A DNA stretch of 64,000 nt from Jannaschia sp. CCS1 (GCF_000013565.1 NC_007802.1:744001-808000), one strand, 5' to 3'; positions 1 through 8,718 are shown, counted from the first letter of the stretch. The notes: generated by a model from the sequence alone, not told the origin. Program-made: numbers and translations.

Positions 1-110
1 GCCTGTGGGTAAGTCGAGTCTGTTACCAAAGTGTTAAGAAAGAGCGAGACGGGCCCGGTAGAATCGGGCTAGCGATGAGGTGCGCGACAGTCACTTGAGC
101 GGGAGGGGGA

Positions 111-308
111 ATGCCCATGCCAAGCCCAGAAGAGATTCTGTCCATCGACAGAGACGAGATTGCTGCCTTTATTCGGGACCAAGCCGCTGAGAAGACCCTC
201 AGCTCCCTTGTTCATCAGCTCAACGAGGTGTTGATCGCGGGCGATGCGGCAGCGAGCCAGCTTGCCGCACGCGCCCTGCGCCACCTTGGATTTCCGGAAT
301 ACGCCTGA
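111..308 (+). CDS. small hypothetical protein, 65 aa
   Basis: I do not recognise this short, acidic, soluble protein. It has no signal peptide or membrane segment. A strong purine-rich GGAGGGGGA directly precedes the first ATG, and a second in-frame ATG six bases later (residue 3) has better spacing from that Shine-Dalgarno, so the real start may be 117. The sequence is mostly helix-forming (Glu, Ala, Leu), with the C-terminal half resembling a small helical bundle. It ends 12 bases before the convergent M20 deacylase gene. The good ribosome binding site is the main support that it is translated. Confidence 0.5.
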   Translation: MPMPSPEEILSIDRDEIAAFIRDQAAEKTLSSLVHQLNEVLIAGDAAASQLAARALRHLGFPEYA

Positions 309-319
309 TCGCCTCGATC

Positions 320-1591
320 TTATAAAAGAAGCTCCGCAAGCGTCAGCGCCATGACCTTGGCGCTGTCTTCCATATCCTGTACGCCCACCCATTCATCGGG
401 TTGGTGGGCGAGGTCAAGGATGCCCGGCCCGTAGGCGATGCAATTCTTCAACGTGCCGATCCGGTCGATGTGTTTCTGGTCGTAAGTGCCGGGGGACACG
501 ACAAATTCAGCCTGCGTTTCCAGCACCTTGGCGATGGCAGCCTCCACCGTCCTGACCACCGGCGCGTCGCGGTCCGTCATGGTGGGCGACACGCTCCATA
601 GCTCATTCAGCTCGTAATGGAACGTGGGCCGGGCGGCTTTGACCTTCTCCAGCACAGCGATAATCTCAGCCCGCACGTCGCCCTCATTTTCTTCTATAAG
701 ATAGCGGCGATCGATGGTGATCTTGCAGCGATCTGGCACGCAAGCCGCAGGCAGGCCGGTGTAATCCGCGTCCTGCACCGGCTCTCCGCCGTGGATGGCG
801 TTGATGTTCATCGTGGATTGCTTGGCTCCTTCCGGCACCACGGGCATATCGGTGCGTTTCGTGGCCAGAAGCGGGAACAGCGACGCCTCCATCTCTTCCA
901 GAACGGCCCCCATGTGGCGGACGGCGCAATCGCCGAGGAAGGGCATGGAGCCGTGGGCGATGCGGCCATGGGTCTCGATCTCCGCCCACCAGACGCCGCG
1001 ATGGCCCAGACAGATGCGATCCTTGTTGAGCGGCTCGGGGATGATGACGTGCTGCACGCGGTCCGGGCTGAAATACCCCTGCTCCGCCAGATAGGCGACG
1101 CCGCCATAGCCGCCGGATTCCTCATCTGCTGTCGCCGAAATTTCAATCACACCGTTGAAATCCGGATAGGTCTCGATAAACGCCTCCGCCGCGATGATCG
1201 ACGCCGCAAGCCCGCCTTTCATGTCACAGGCCCCGCGCCCGTAGATCTTGCCGTCGTCCAACTCTCCGCCAAACGGATCGCGGGTCCAGCCATGACCCAC
1301 GGCGACGACATCGTGGTGGCTGTTGAAATGCACGCACTCGCCGGCCCCCCGCTGCAGCCGTGCGACCATGTTCCAGCGCGGATAGGTGTCGCTGTCGGCG
1401 ACGGCCCCATGGGCGCGGATCATCTCGACCGTAAATCCCTGCGCTTTCAGGCGCGTCGCGAGATAATTGCAGATTTCCCAATACTTACGCCCCGGTGGGT
1501 TCAGGGTGGGAATGCGGATCAGATCCTGGGTCAGCGCAATCAGCGCGTCCCGGCGGGCGGCCACGGCGGCCAGAAGTTTGGTGTCAGACAT
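320..1591 (-). CDS. M20 family deacylase (ArgE/DapE-like)
   Basis: Zinc-dependent amidohydrolase of the acetylornithine deacetylase/succinyl-diaminopimelate desuccinylase family, 423 aa, cytosolic. Metal-site motifs are visible in the expected order: HHD near residues 92-94, D123 in GRGACDMKGG, the catalytic EE pair near 157-158 (ADEESGG), an EP around 187 and a C-terminal His in LAHQPDEW. The dimerisation domain lies between about 195 and 310. The reading frame extends 35 codons upstream, but homologous sequence begins at MSDTKLL, so I start there. It is divergent from the small membrane gene at 1695. The exact N-acyl substrate cannot be read from sequence. ArgE, DapE and N-acyl-amino-acid hydrolases all share this signature. 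Confidence 0.85.
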   Translation of the reverse strand: MSDTKLLAAVAARRDALIALTQDLIRIPTLNPPGRKYWEICNYLATRLKAQGFTVEMIRAHGAVADSDTYPRWNMVARLQRGAGECVHFNSHHDVVAVGHGWTRDPFGGELDDGKIYGRGACDMKGGLAASIIAAEAFIETYPDFNGVIEISATADEESGGYGGVAYLAEQGYFSPDRVQHVIIPEPLNKDRICLGHRGVWWAEIETHGRIAHGSMPFLGDCAVRHMGAVLEEMEASLFPLLATKRTDMPVVPEGAKQSTMNINAIHGGEPVQDADYTGLPAACVPDRCKITIDRRYLIEENEGDVRAEIIAVLEKVKAARPTFHYELNELWSVSPTMTDRDAPVVRTVEAAIAKVLETQAEFVVSPGTYDQKHIDRIGTLKNCIAYGPGILDLAHQPDEWVGVQDMEDSAKVMALTLAELLL

Positions 1592-1694
1592 GGCCCGCAG
1601 AGTGGCGCTGACGGCCCCTCGCCGCAAGCCCTGCCATTCGCGCGCGAGGTGACCTATATAGAGGGCGATACCACGGGATTGGAGGCGATAACGC

Positions 1695-1955
1695 ATGTTT
1701 GGAATTGGCCGGGCGGCGATTGTGATGCTGGTGGCGCTCAGCGTCGTTTACGTGTGCATGTTCTTTTATCTCCGCTCCGGCGCGCGGATGCGGCTGGAGG
1801 AAGATTGGGTGCATGAGGGGCGCCCCGGCGACCGCGACGCCTGGATTGATGAACGGATCGGGCCGAAGGTGTCTCGCATAAGGGTCTGGCTGGTGCTCGG
1901 CGTCTATGTCATGCCTTTGGCTGGCCTCATCACCTTTGTCTGGCTGAGCAACTGA
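1695..1955 (+). CDS. small two-TM membrane protein, 86 aa
   Basis: Unrecognised inner-membrane protein. An N-terminal hydrophobic helix (about residues 5-26) and a C-terminal one (about 63-84) flank a charged loop with a WIDERIG stretch, giving a hairpin topology. It lies 12 bases upstream of the DUF1523 gene on the same strand, so the two probably form a small membrane-protein operon. It is divergent from the M20 deacylase gene, and the shared region near 1592-1694 should hold both promoters. Confidence 0.6.
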   Translation: MFGIGRAAIVMLVALSVVYVCMFFYLRSGARMRLEEDWVHEGRPGDRDAWIDERIGPKVSRIRVWLVLGVYVMPLAGLITFVWLSN

Positions 1956-1967
1956 AGGAACGCCCCC

Positions 1968-2576
1968 ATGCGCTGGCCCCGGATCATCTCACTGCTCATC
2001 GTGCTGTCGATTATCGGCACGTTTGCCCATTACACGCTGCCACAACGCGATGTGGTGCGGATCGTCCGCGCGGAATCGTTGCTGACGGATGTGGAGGGGT
2101 TCAACCGCTACTTCTATTCCTCGCCCGATAGCGGGACGTCTGGCGCCTCTACTGCCCGGGACATCCGGTATATCAACACCATCCGCGCCGATGATGGCAC
2201 GGTCATGGTCTACCGAAACGAGGACACCGGCCTTCTGTGGCCACCCTATTTCAAGTTCGACAGCCAGGATTTGCAGACCGAGGCGGCGAACCTGGAATCG
2301 ACGGAAAATGACCCGATCTGGGTCGCGGTGACGCATTATGGCTGGCGCTCGAACTGGATCTCGATCTACCCCAATGCGCTCTCGATCGAGCGGGTCGAGA
2401 ACCGCGACGTGACACTGTTCCCCTGGCCTACGGTCATTGTCCTGCTGGTGTTTGCGGCCTTCATTTTCATGGCCTGGCGCATCTGGGAACGGTTCGAGGA
2501 CCGCGTGCTTGTGCCCGCCCGCGACGGCGTGTCGGTGCGATGGGCCAAGTTCAAGGACCGGCTTTCCGGGCGGTGA
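1968..2576 (+). CDS. DUF1523 family membrane protein
   Basis: 202 aa. The sequence matches the DUF1523 family as I know it from Rhodobacteraceae: an N-terminal membrane anchor (about 7-25), an exported domain with RYINTIRADDG, YRNEDTGLLWPPYFKF and HYGWRSNWISIYPNAL, then a second membrane helix (about 150-170) and a basic cytoplasmic tail. Function is unknown. It probably acts at the inner membrane with its central domain in the periplasm. The start ATG follows GAAGGAA with good spacing. It is probably cotranscribed with the small membrane gene just upstream. Confidence 0.75.
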   Translation: MRWPRIISLLIVLSIIGTFAHYTLPQRDVVRIVRAESLLTDVEGFNRYFYSSPDSGTSGASTARDIRYINTIRADDGTVMVYRNEDTGLLWPPYFKFDSQDLQTEAANLESTENDPIWVAVTHYGWRSNWISIYPNALSIERVENRDVTLFPWPTVIVLLVFAAFIFMAWRIWERFEDRVLVPARDGVSVRWAKFKDRLSGR

Positions 2577-2626
2577 CGCCAAAGCAGCCCCTGATCAATG
2601 TCTGCGCGTGGGGGGCGTGCCGGATT

Positions 2627-2649
2627 GAGTTGTATTTGCCCAGATGAAG
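2627..2649 (+). repeat. dispersed 23-bp intergenic repeat, copy 1
   Basis: The copy begins GAGTTGTATTTGCCCAGATG and continues AAG. Closely related copies lie at 18363, 19920 and 57095, all on the plus strand. This one sits between two convergent genes (DUF1523 and ALDH16). Confidence 0.7.
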
Positions 2650-2679
2650 GGGGAGCGGTGCGCAGATCCTTTGCAGGGG

Positions 2680-5019
2680 TTACTCGCCGTAGGGGATCCA
2701 GACCGTCTTCGTCTCCGTGCCGGCCTCCAGCACCGGGCGCAGGTTGGTTGACGTCCAGTCGGGGTTGCCGCCTGCGTTGGTCCAGGTCCGCTTGAGGTTG
2801 CTGGCCGATGCCTGCTCAAGGACCGATGGCCTCACGTGGGGGGAGAAGGACCAGAGCGCATCAACCTCCATATGGCCTGCCAGTGTCGGTGCGACATCCG
2901 CGTGGTTGCCGGTGACGATATTCACCACGCCCGCTGGCACGTCGGAGGTGTCGAGCACCTGATAGAGGTCGGTCACGACCAAGGGGGCGGCTTGAGACGG
3001 GGCCAGTATGAGGCGGTTGCCCATTGCCAGAGCGCCTGCGAGGAGCGTCGCAGACGCGAGGAGGGGCGCGTCGTCGGGCGCCAGCGCGCCGATGATGCCC
3101 ACAGGCTCTTTCATCGCCAGCGCCACGCCCCGCAGGGGCACGCCACGGGCCGCGCCATCGAATTTGTCGGCCCAGGCGGCGGCGGTGAAGATGCGGGTGA
3201 TCGACGTGTCGACCTCGGCCGCGGCTTTGGTGTGCGATGTCCCAAGGCTGTCGCTGATCCGGCCCGCAAATTCCTCCGCCCGGGCGGACAGGTTTTCAGC
3301 CAGGAAATACAGGATCTGCGCCCGCAGGTGACCGGTGGATTTGCCCCACTTTGCCGCGCCGCGCGCGGCCTCAACCGCGTTGCGGATGTCCTTGCGGTTG
3401 CCAAGTCCGGTATGTCCGATCAGCGCGCCTTTGCGGGTATAATGGGCCTTGCTGTAGCCCCCATCAGGCCGCGCCTGCTTGCCGCCGATATAAATCTTGG
3501 CGGTCCGGTCGAGGTCTGCGGCCACGGGCGTATCCGGCGCGTCGGGCACGGTGAGGGGTGTCGCGGCGACGGCCTTCGCGCGGGGCTTCAGATAGGCCCC
3601 CAGACCCTCCCACCCGCCTTCGCGGCCAAACCCCGATTCCCGCACGCCGCCAAAGGGCGCTGCGGCATCAAAGAGGTTCGTGGCGTTGACCCAGACGACA
3701 CCCGCCACCAGTTTGGGCGCAATATCGAGCGCGAGGTTCACGTTCTCCGTCCACAGCGTCGCGGCCAGCCCATAGCGGGTGTTGTTGGCGACCTCCACGG
3801 CCTCGCCCGGCGTGCGGAAGGTGGTGGAGACCAGCACGGGGCCGAAGATTTCCTCCTGCATCAGGGGTGATGCCGTGTGCAGTCCGGTGATCAGCGTGGG
3901 CGGGTAAAAACAGCCGCCCTCGGGCAGGTCGCCGGGGGCGTGATAGACGTCCCCGTCCGCGCCATTCACGGCTTTGGTGATGGCGGCATGTTGCGCCGGA
4001 TCCACGATCGCGCCCACATCAATGCTTTTGTCCAGCGGGTCGCCGATGCGCAAGGTCGCCATGCGGGCCTTGAGCCGCGCGTGGAAGTCATCGGCGATGT
4101 TTTCCTGCACCAGAAGCCGCGATCCGGCGCAGCAGACCTGGCCCTGGTTGAACCAGATCGCGTCCACCAGCCCTTCGATGGCGCTGTCGATATCCGCGTC
4201 GTCGAACACGATGTAGGGGGATTTGCCGCCCAACTCCAACGTCAGATGTTTGCCGGTTCCTGCCGTCTGCTCGCGGATGCGGCGGCCCACGGCGGTCGAT
4301 CCGGTGAAGGCGATCTTGTCGACATCGGCGTTCACCAGTGCCTCCCCGGTGTCGCCATCGCCGGTGATGATGTTCACGACGCCCGGTGGCACGCCCGCCT
4401 CGCCACAGATCTCGGCGAAGACCATGGCCGAGAGCGAGGTGTATTCGGCGGGTTTCAGCACCACCGTATTGCCCGCCGCAAGCGCAGGTGCGATCTTCCA
4501 GGCCAGCATCAGGAGGGGGAAGTTCCACGGGATGATCTGGCCGCAGACGCCCAGTGCCTGTTGGTCCGGGCATTCCTCGGGCAGCAATTGGGCGAGGCCC
4601 GCATGGTAGTAGAAATGCCGGATCGCCAGCGGCACATCGATGTCCCGGCTCTCCCGGATCGGTTTGCCGTTGTCCATCGTTTCCATCACGGCCAGCAGGC
4701 GCGAATGCTTCTGCATCACCCGCGCGATGGCATAGAGCACACGGGCGCGTTTTCCGGCATCCTTGGCCCAGGCCCCCTGCGCCTTGCGGGCGGCTTTCAC
4801 GGCGCTTGCAACCTCCGCCTCCGTGCCTTTGGTGACGCCCGCCAGCTTCTCGCCCGTAGCCGGGTTGTTGGAGGCGAAATCATCGCGCAGCGGCCCCCAT
4901 TTGCCGCCGATGAAATGCCCTGCGATGCCGCCGCGATCCGCCAGCCAGGCCCGCGCCTCAGCAGCGCTTTCCGGGGCGGGGCCGTAATCCATAGTCTCAA
5001 AAATCGTGGCGGTGGTCAT
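2680..5019 (-). CDS. two-domain aldehyde dehydrogenase, ALDH16 type
   Basis: 779 aa, about 1.6 times a normal aldehyde dehydrogenase. The first domain (about 30-490) is complete. It has the cofactor-site region IIPWNFPLLM, the general-base motif LELGGKSPY and the catalytic-cysteine motif FNQGQVCCAGSR. The second domain (about 515-779) resembles the coenzyme-binding half of an ALDH but has no cysteine motif, as known for bacterial ALDH16. Expected reaction: NAD-dependent oxidation of an aldehyde to an acid. It overlaps the upstream small membrane gene by 4 bases and lies at the end of a run beginning with deoC. DeoC releases acetaldehyde, so acetaldehyde is a plausible substrate (inference). 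Confidence 0.88.
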   Translation of the reverse strand: MTTATIFETMDYGPAPESAAEARAWLADRGGIAGHFIGGKWGPLRDDFASNNPATGEKLAGVTKGTEAEVASAVKAARKAQGAWAKDAGKRARVLYAIARVMQKHSRLLAVMETMDNGKPIRESRDIDVPLAIRHFYYHAGLAQLLPEECPDQQALGVCGQIIPWNFPLLMLAWKIAPALAAGNTVVLKPAEYTSLSAMVFAEICGEAGVPPGVVNIITGDGDTGEALVNADVDKIAFTGSTAVGRRIREQTAGTGKHLTLELGGKSPYIVFDDADIDSAIEGLVDAIWFNQGQVCCAGSRLLVQENIADDFHARLKARMATLRIGDPLDKSIDVGAIVDPAQHAAITKAVNGADGDVYHAPGDLPEGGCFYPPTLITGLHTASPLMQEEIFGPVLVSTTFRTPGEAVEVANNTRYGLAATLWTENVNLALDIAPKLVAGVVWVNATNLFDAAAPFGGVRESGFGREGGWEGLGAYLKPRAKAVAATPLTVPDAPDTPVAADLDRTAKIYIGGKQARPDGGYSKAHYTRKGALIGHTGLGNRKDIRNAVEAARGAAKWGKSTGHLRAQILYFLAENLSARAEEFAGRISDSLGTSHTKAAAEVDTSITRIFTAAAWADKFDGAARGVPLRGVALAMKEPVGIIGALAPDDAPLLASATLLAGALAMGNRLILAPSQAAPLVVTDLYQVLDTSDVPAGVVNIVTGNHADVAPTLAGHMEVDALWSFSPHVRPSVLEQASASNLKRTWTNAGGNPDWTSTNLRPVLEAGTETKTVWIPYGE

Positions 5020-5330
5020 GGGGTGCCTCCGATGGGCAGGCCGAGGGTGGGGCCGAGAAAAATGTAGGCGGCGAGGGCGGCAATGATGGCCACAACGCCG
5101 ATCACCCAGATCCGGCTGGCCGTGTCCGAGGCTTGGGCAAACCGGTTGTATTTAGAGGGCATGTCGTGGCGGTTGGCGCGGTTGCGGTACGTGTCGCCAA
5201 AGGTCTTGAGGTCTTCGGCAGACAGATCCCGGCGCGCACGGTCAACCCGTTTCCTGGCCGGAGCGGCGGCGAGAAACACGGCCAGGACAACAAGTGCGAT
5301 GAGGATGAAACCGGGCGTCAGGATGGTCAT
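5016..5330 (-). CDS. small membrane protein, tandem paralogue A
   Basis: 104 aa. An N-terminal membrane helix (about 5-25) is followed by a charged cytoplasmic segment with YRNRANRHDMPSKY and ASDTASR, then a second helix (about 73-95). It is clearly related to the next upstream gene (5335-5610), sharing the pattern YR..AN R.DMP ... A.ASD.A. Its stop overlaps the ALDH16 start by 4 bases, so the two are probably translationally coupled. Function is unknown. A role as a membrane partner of the dehydrogenase is possible but unproven. Confidence 0.7.
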   Translation of the reverse strand: MTILTPGFILIALVVLAVFLAAAPARKRVDRARRDLSAEDLKTFGDTYRNRANRHDMPSKYNRFAQASDTASRIWVIGVVAIIAALAAYIFLGPTLGLPIGGTP

Positions 5331-5334
5331 GGCG

Positions 5335-5610
5335 CTATCCCCCGATCAGGATGTAGGCAGCGATGGACGCGGCACTGGCCGCACAGGCCGCGATGGTCAC
5401 CGGGCGCGCGCGGTCACTGGCTTCGGCCACGGCGCGCAGTTCTTCCGGCATATCGGCGCGATTGGCCTTCTTGCGGTACTTGCGGTGGAACGTGCGGGCC
5501 TGATCGACGGTCAGCTTCATCGATTCCTCGCGCAGGGGACGGTTCATGCGCATCATCAGCCACAGGCAGACGCCCACGACAATGATCAGGAGGATGAGGT
5601 TGAAGGGCAT
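5335..5610 (-). CDS. small membrane protein, tandem paralogue B
   Basis: 91 aa with the same build as its neighbour: a membrane helix (about 3-20), a basic linker with YRKKANRADMPEEL and AEASDRAR, and a C-terminal helix (about 70-89). It is separated from paralogue A by four bases, so the two arose by tandem duplication and are cotranscribed. No enzyme motif is visible. The conserved DMP motif between two membrane helices is the feature to search with. Confidence 0.68.
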   Translation of the reverse strand: MPFNLILLIIVVGVCLWLMMRMNRPLREESMKLTVDQARTFHRKYRKKANRADMPEELRAVAEASDRARPVTIAACAASAASIAAYILIGG

Positions 5611-5754
5611 GGGGCTATCTTGCTTCTACGGGGCGCTTGGGCCGAAAGGATCGCGCCCGGTCCGAGGGTTGGTGCATCGCACGCGCCTTGAGGGGGCGGG
5701 TCGGGTGCGATCCGGGGGATACGTTTGAAGCGCCGCGCCTTTCTGTTTGATGTG

Positions 5755-5931
5755 TCATGGGACGATCAGAAACGCCGCTGCGGGGCCCAAAAGAAAAACG
5801 ATTATCGAGATGAGGCGTGTGCGATTTGCGGCCCTTTCGGACATCATCAAGAACGACAGACAAAACGCGACTGCCGCCCCGGTGGCGAAGGCCATTCCTA
5901 TCATTTGGGACGTGTGGAACATTTTGCTCAC
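5755..5931 (-). CDS. 58-aa two-TM membrane protein coupled to deoC
   Basis: A short frame starting GTG AGC AAA ATG at 5931. Its GTG overlaps the deoC stop codon as GTGA, a classic coupling arrangement. The product has two hydrophobic helices (about 11-30 and 40-57) around a basic SERAANRTR loop, which is unlikely to arise by chance in this composition. A second start (ATG) lies three codons in. No family is recognised. It sits between deoC and the tandem membrane pair on the same strand. Confidence 0.55.
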   Translation of the reverse strand: MSKMFHTSQMIGMAFATGAAVAFCLSFLMMSERAANRTRLISIIVFLLGPAAAFLIVP

Positions 5932-6926
5932 CCGATCCCATGGCGATAGCCCGCCGAATACTGGCCTGTGACGTGGTGCTCCAACTGCCGTTCGATGTCG
6001 CCCAGAAGGCTGCTGGCTCCGAACCTAAACAGGTCCGGTTGCAGCCAGCGGTGGCCCAGTTCCTCTTTCATCAGGGACAGGTAGACCAGCGAATCCTTCG
6101 CCTTCGAAATCCCGCCCGCCGGTTTGTAGCCAACCTTGAAGCCGGTCAGCGCCTCATACTGGCGGATCGCGCGGACCATCACCAGCGATACGGGCAGGGT
6201 CGCGTTCACGCTTTCCTTGCCGGTGGAGGTCTTGATGAAATCGGCGCCTGCCATCATGCAAATCAGCGACGCGCGCGCGACATTGCGCAATGTCCCCAGC
6301 TCTCCGGTGGCGAGGATTGCCTTGACGTGGGCCTCGCGACAGGCGGCGCGGAAGGCCCGCATTTCATCGTAAAGGGCCTGCCAATTGCCGGTCAGGACGT
6401 GACGACGGGAGATAACTATATCGATCTCCTTGGCCCCGGCGGCCACCGACATCTCAATCTCCTTCACCCGCAACTCGAACGGGGACAGGCCCGCTGGAAA
6501 GCCGGTGGAGACGGCGGCGACGGGGATGCCGGTGCCGTCCAGCGCCTCAACGGCCACTTCGATCATTTCGTGGTAAACGCAAACGGCCCCGGTGGTGATC
6601 GCGGGCAGGCCAAGCGCGTCCAGCAAGTCCGCACGCACCGGCTGGCGCGCCTTCGCACAGAGCCGCCGCACCCGGCCCGGCGTGTCGTCGCCCGACAGCG
6701 TCGTCAGGTCGATGCAGGTCACGGCCTTGGCCAGCCACGCGGCCTGATGGGCCTTCTTGACGCCGCGCCGTCCGGGCAGGGTCGCCGCGCGCCGTTCAAT
6801 CGCGGAGGTGTTGGCCTGGACCCGTGCGACCAGATCCATATCCAGATCCATCCCCTCATTCCGGGGAAGATGAACCTGGGGCAGCTGGTCCTTTTGCAGG
6901 GTCGTCGCGGTTGTGGTCTGGTGCAT
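5928..6926 (-). CDS. deoC: deoxyribose-phosphate aldolase
   Basis: Cleaves 2-deoxyribose-5-phosphate to glyceraldehyde-3-phosphate and acetaldehyde in deoxynucleoside catabolism; cytosolic. About 332 aa from MHQTTTATT, which is the long class known from animals and many alphaproteobacteria rather than the 220-260 aa short form. Visible motifs are TCIDLTTLSGDDT near 75, the EIDIVISRRHVLTG region, the conserved Lys in VKAILATGELG and the Schiff-base Lys in ADFIKTSTGK. Another in-frame ATG lies 27 bases upstream (6953) and neither start has a strong Shine-Dalgarno. It is divergent from rpe and followed by an overlapping 58-codon membrane gene and the ALDH16 run. A second nucleoside gene, deoD, lies at 16.7 kb. 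Confidence 0.92.
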   Translation of the reverse strand: MHQTTTATTLQKDQLPQVHLPRNEGMDLDMDLVARVQANTSAIERRAATLPGRRGVKKAHQAAWLAKAVTCIDLTTLSGDDTPGRVRRLCAKARQPVRADLLDALGLPAITTGAVCVYHEMIEVAVEALDGTGIPVAAVSTGFPAGLSPFELRVKEIEMSVAAGAKEIDIVISRRHVLTGNWQALYDEMRAFRAACREAHVKAILATGELGTLRNVARASLICMMAGADFIKTSTGKESVNATLPVSLVMVRAIRQYEALTGFKVGYKPAGGISKAKDSLVYLSLMKEELGHRWLQPDLFRFGASSLLGDIERQLEHHVTGQYSAGYRHGIG

Positions 6927-7118
6927 GGGGGAACTTTTGCGTTTGGAGGCCATCACTCGTGTCGTCCCAGCGTTCCACGAAAATGGCACAAAAGGCAAGG
7001 TTGACCAAACGGTCAAAAATGGCGCGAACGGCTTTCTGGTGCCCCGGGGCGTGACTTCGGATTTGGGGCGCGGTAACAGGCGGGCACCCGTCGGTTTTTG
7101 GCCAGGGAGGCCGCTGCC

Positions 7119-7799
7119 ATGCCATTTGATCGTTCCATCAAGATCGCTCCGTCGATCCTTGCCGCTGATTTCGCCAATTTCGGGGCAGAGGTCCGCGCGG
7201 TGGAGGATCAGGGCGCGGACTGGATCCATATCGACGTGATGGACGGGCATTTCGTGCCCAACCTGACCTTCGGCCCGCCGATGGTGAAAGCCCTGCGGCC
7301 GCACGTGAAAACAGTCATGGACGTGCATCTGATGATCTCTCCGGTGGATGCCTATATCGACGCCTACGCCGATGCGGGCGCGGACGTGCTGACCGCCCAT
7401 GTGGAGGCCGGGCCGCATATTCACCGGACGCTGCAAGCCATTCGGGGCGCGGGCATGAAGGCGGGCGTGGCGCTGAACCCCGGTACGCCTGCCAGCGCGG
7501 TGGCGGAGGTTCTGGACCTGTGCGATCTGGTCTGTGTGATGACGGTGAACCCTGGCTTCGGGGGGCAGTCGTTCATTGATATGACAGGGAAAATCGCGGA
7601 GCTGCGCACGATGATCGGCGACCGGGAGGTGCATATCGAGATCGACGGCGGCGTGGACGCAAAGACGGCTCCGCTCGTCGCCCGGGCGGGCGCAGATGTG
7701 CTGGTGGCAGGCTCGGCTGTGTTCCGGGGCGGATCAGTGGAAGATCCTGCACCTTACGGCGAGAATATCCGGACGATCCGAGCCTCCGTGGACGTATGA
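7119..7799 (+). CDS. rpe: ribulose-phosphate 3-epimerase
   Basis: Interconverts ribulose-5-phosphate and xylulose-5-phosphate in the pentose phosphate and Calvin pathways. 226 aa TIM barrel with all family signatures: KIAPSILAADF at the N terminus, HIDVMDGHFVPNLTFGP (metal ligands H, D), VHLMI, VMTVNPGFGGQSF and IDGGVDAKT near the C terminus. The start is ATG 7119 because AGGGAGG lies 8 bases upstream; the frame also opens at a TTG seven codons earlier without such a site. Together with the divergent deoC it connects deoxyribose breakdown and pentose phosphates. Confidence 0.95.
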   Translation: MPFDRSIKIAPSILAADFANFGAEVRAVEDQGADWIHIDVMDGHFVPNLTFGPPMVKALRPHVKTVMDVHLMISPVDAYIDAYADAGADVLTAHVEAGPHIHRTLQAIRGAGMKAGVALNPGTPASAVAEVLDLCDLVCVMTVNPGFGGQSFIDMTGKIAELRTMIGDREVHIEIDGGVDAKTAPLVARAGADVLVAGSAVFRGGSVEDPAPYGENIRTIRASVDV

Positions 7800-7818
7800 C
7801 CGACGGCGCGCCAAACGC

Positions 7819-8376
7819 CTAATCAAGCACTTTCGTGGCCTGCATCTTGCGCCTTACAGCGCTGAGTTTCCGGCGCAGATCCGTGGTTTCGAGGTGCCGG
7901 TATTTGCCACCGGAGAAATGCGCAAAATCAAGCGCGAGGCCCGCCTTGATCAACTCTGCCGCCAGATCACGTCCATCGTCCAGGTAGCAGGTGCCGACCA
8001 CGCGGTCATAGCTGGTTTCCCCAGTCAAATGGGCCGTAATGATTTGCCCTTTACACAGACGCACCATCGCCCACTTCGACTTTTGCCCCCAGGGTTCATC
8101 AAGCTCAGGCGCGTCTATACCGGCCAGGCGGATCTTGCTCCGATCAATGGCAATCGTATCGCCGTCTATCACCCAGGCACGCCCACGCAGCTTGCGCGAC
8201 GTGACATGTCCCGCATTGTAGGGGGCAGGGCGCGCGGAAGGGGCGGGCGGGCTCGGACGTTTGGTTTGCTTTTGCCAAGACTGATCCAGAGGTGGATTGC
8301 CTGGAGCGTCCTTGTCCCGTTTCATCATGATCCAGAAGATCACGACAACACCAATGATGATGAGAGACGCTACCAT
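7819..8376 (-). CDS. membrane-anchored thermonuclease-like protein
   Basis: 185 aa. An N-terminal helix (about 3-17) would anchor it in the inner membrane or act as an uncleaved signal. It is followed by a proline-rich linker (about 30-52) and a staphylococcal-nuclease fold. The nuclease core is seen as WVIDGDTIAI, KIRLAGIDAPEL and YDRVVGTCYL, which carry the catalytic Arg/Glu/Arg-type positions. A typical SNase C-terminal helix with DLAAELIKAGLA follows. Probable role: periplasmic or surface-associated nuclease. It is convergent with rpe, separated by only 19 bases. Confidence 0.8.
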   Translation of the reverse strand: MVASLIIIGVVVIFWIMMKRDKDAPGNPPLDQSWQKQTKRPSPPAPSARPAPYNAGHVTSRKLRGRAWVIDGDTIAIDRSKIRLAGIDAPELDEPWGQKSKWAMVRLCKGQIITAHLTGETSYDRVVGTCYLDDGRDLAAELIKAGLALDFAHFSGGKYRHLETTDLRRKLSAVRRKMQATKVLD

Positions 8377-8661
8377 TGAAATTCCAATAAAATAAACAAC
8401 TTCAATGGCCTAAGCCTATTTCTCGTTAAAGAGGCGGCGCCGCCGTTAGAGCGGAGCGGTGCGTTTCGCCGGGGTGGTTAAGCCCGACGGCCATCGGGGG
8501 ATCAGACCCCCTGAAAGCTTTATATCTGACATCCCGATCTGCACCCTTCGGTCCGGTTTTACGCCAGAGGTGGGGGTGGTCTATGGCCAGGATTGAACCG
8601 TCCATGTGCTGCAGCGGAGATGGTTATGCTGCGGCGGGGTTAAGGAAGTGTTACCACAAAG
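8377..8661. other. non-coding stretch upstream of the nuclease gene
   Basis: I see no convincing gene here. The part next to 8376 is AT-rich (AATAAAATAAAC) and is the likely promoter region of the nuclease gene. Further on are a GGCGGCGCCGCC palindrome near 8433 and a GGGG-N7-CCCC hairpin near 8497 without a T-run. Confidence 0.4.
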
Positions 8662-8688
8662 AAAAAAGGCGGGATCATGCGCCCCGCC
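8662..8688 (-). terminator. rho-independent terminator of VPLPA-CTERM gene 1
   Basis: Read on the minus strand: GGCGGG, a 9-base loop, CCCGCC, then six T residues, lying 31 bases after the stop codon of the VPLPA-CTERM gene. Confidence 0.75.
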
Positions 8689-8718
8689 ATCCCTCAGACA
8701 GACCAGTTCACGGTAGGT

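Noticed and set aside
617-1816. 399-codon plus-strand frame over the M20 deacylase
   Set aside because: The M20 gene has all catalytic motifs on the other strand; this frame has none.
8583-8620. GGATTGAACC, resembling a tRNA T-loop in reverse
   Set aside because: No acceptor, D or anticodon arm can be formed around it on either strand.
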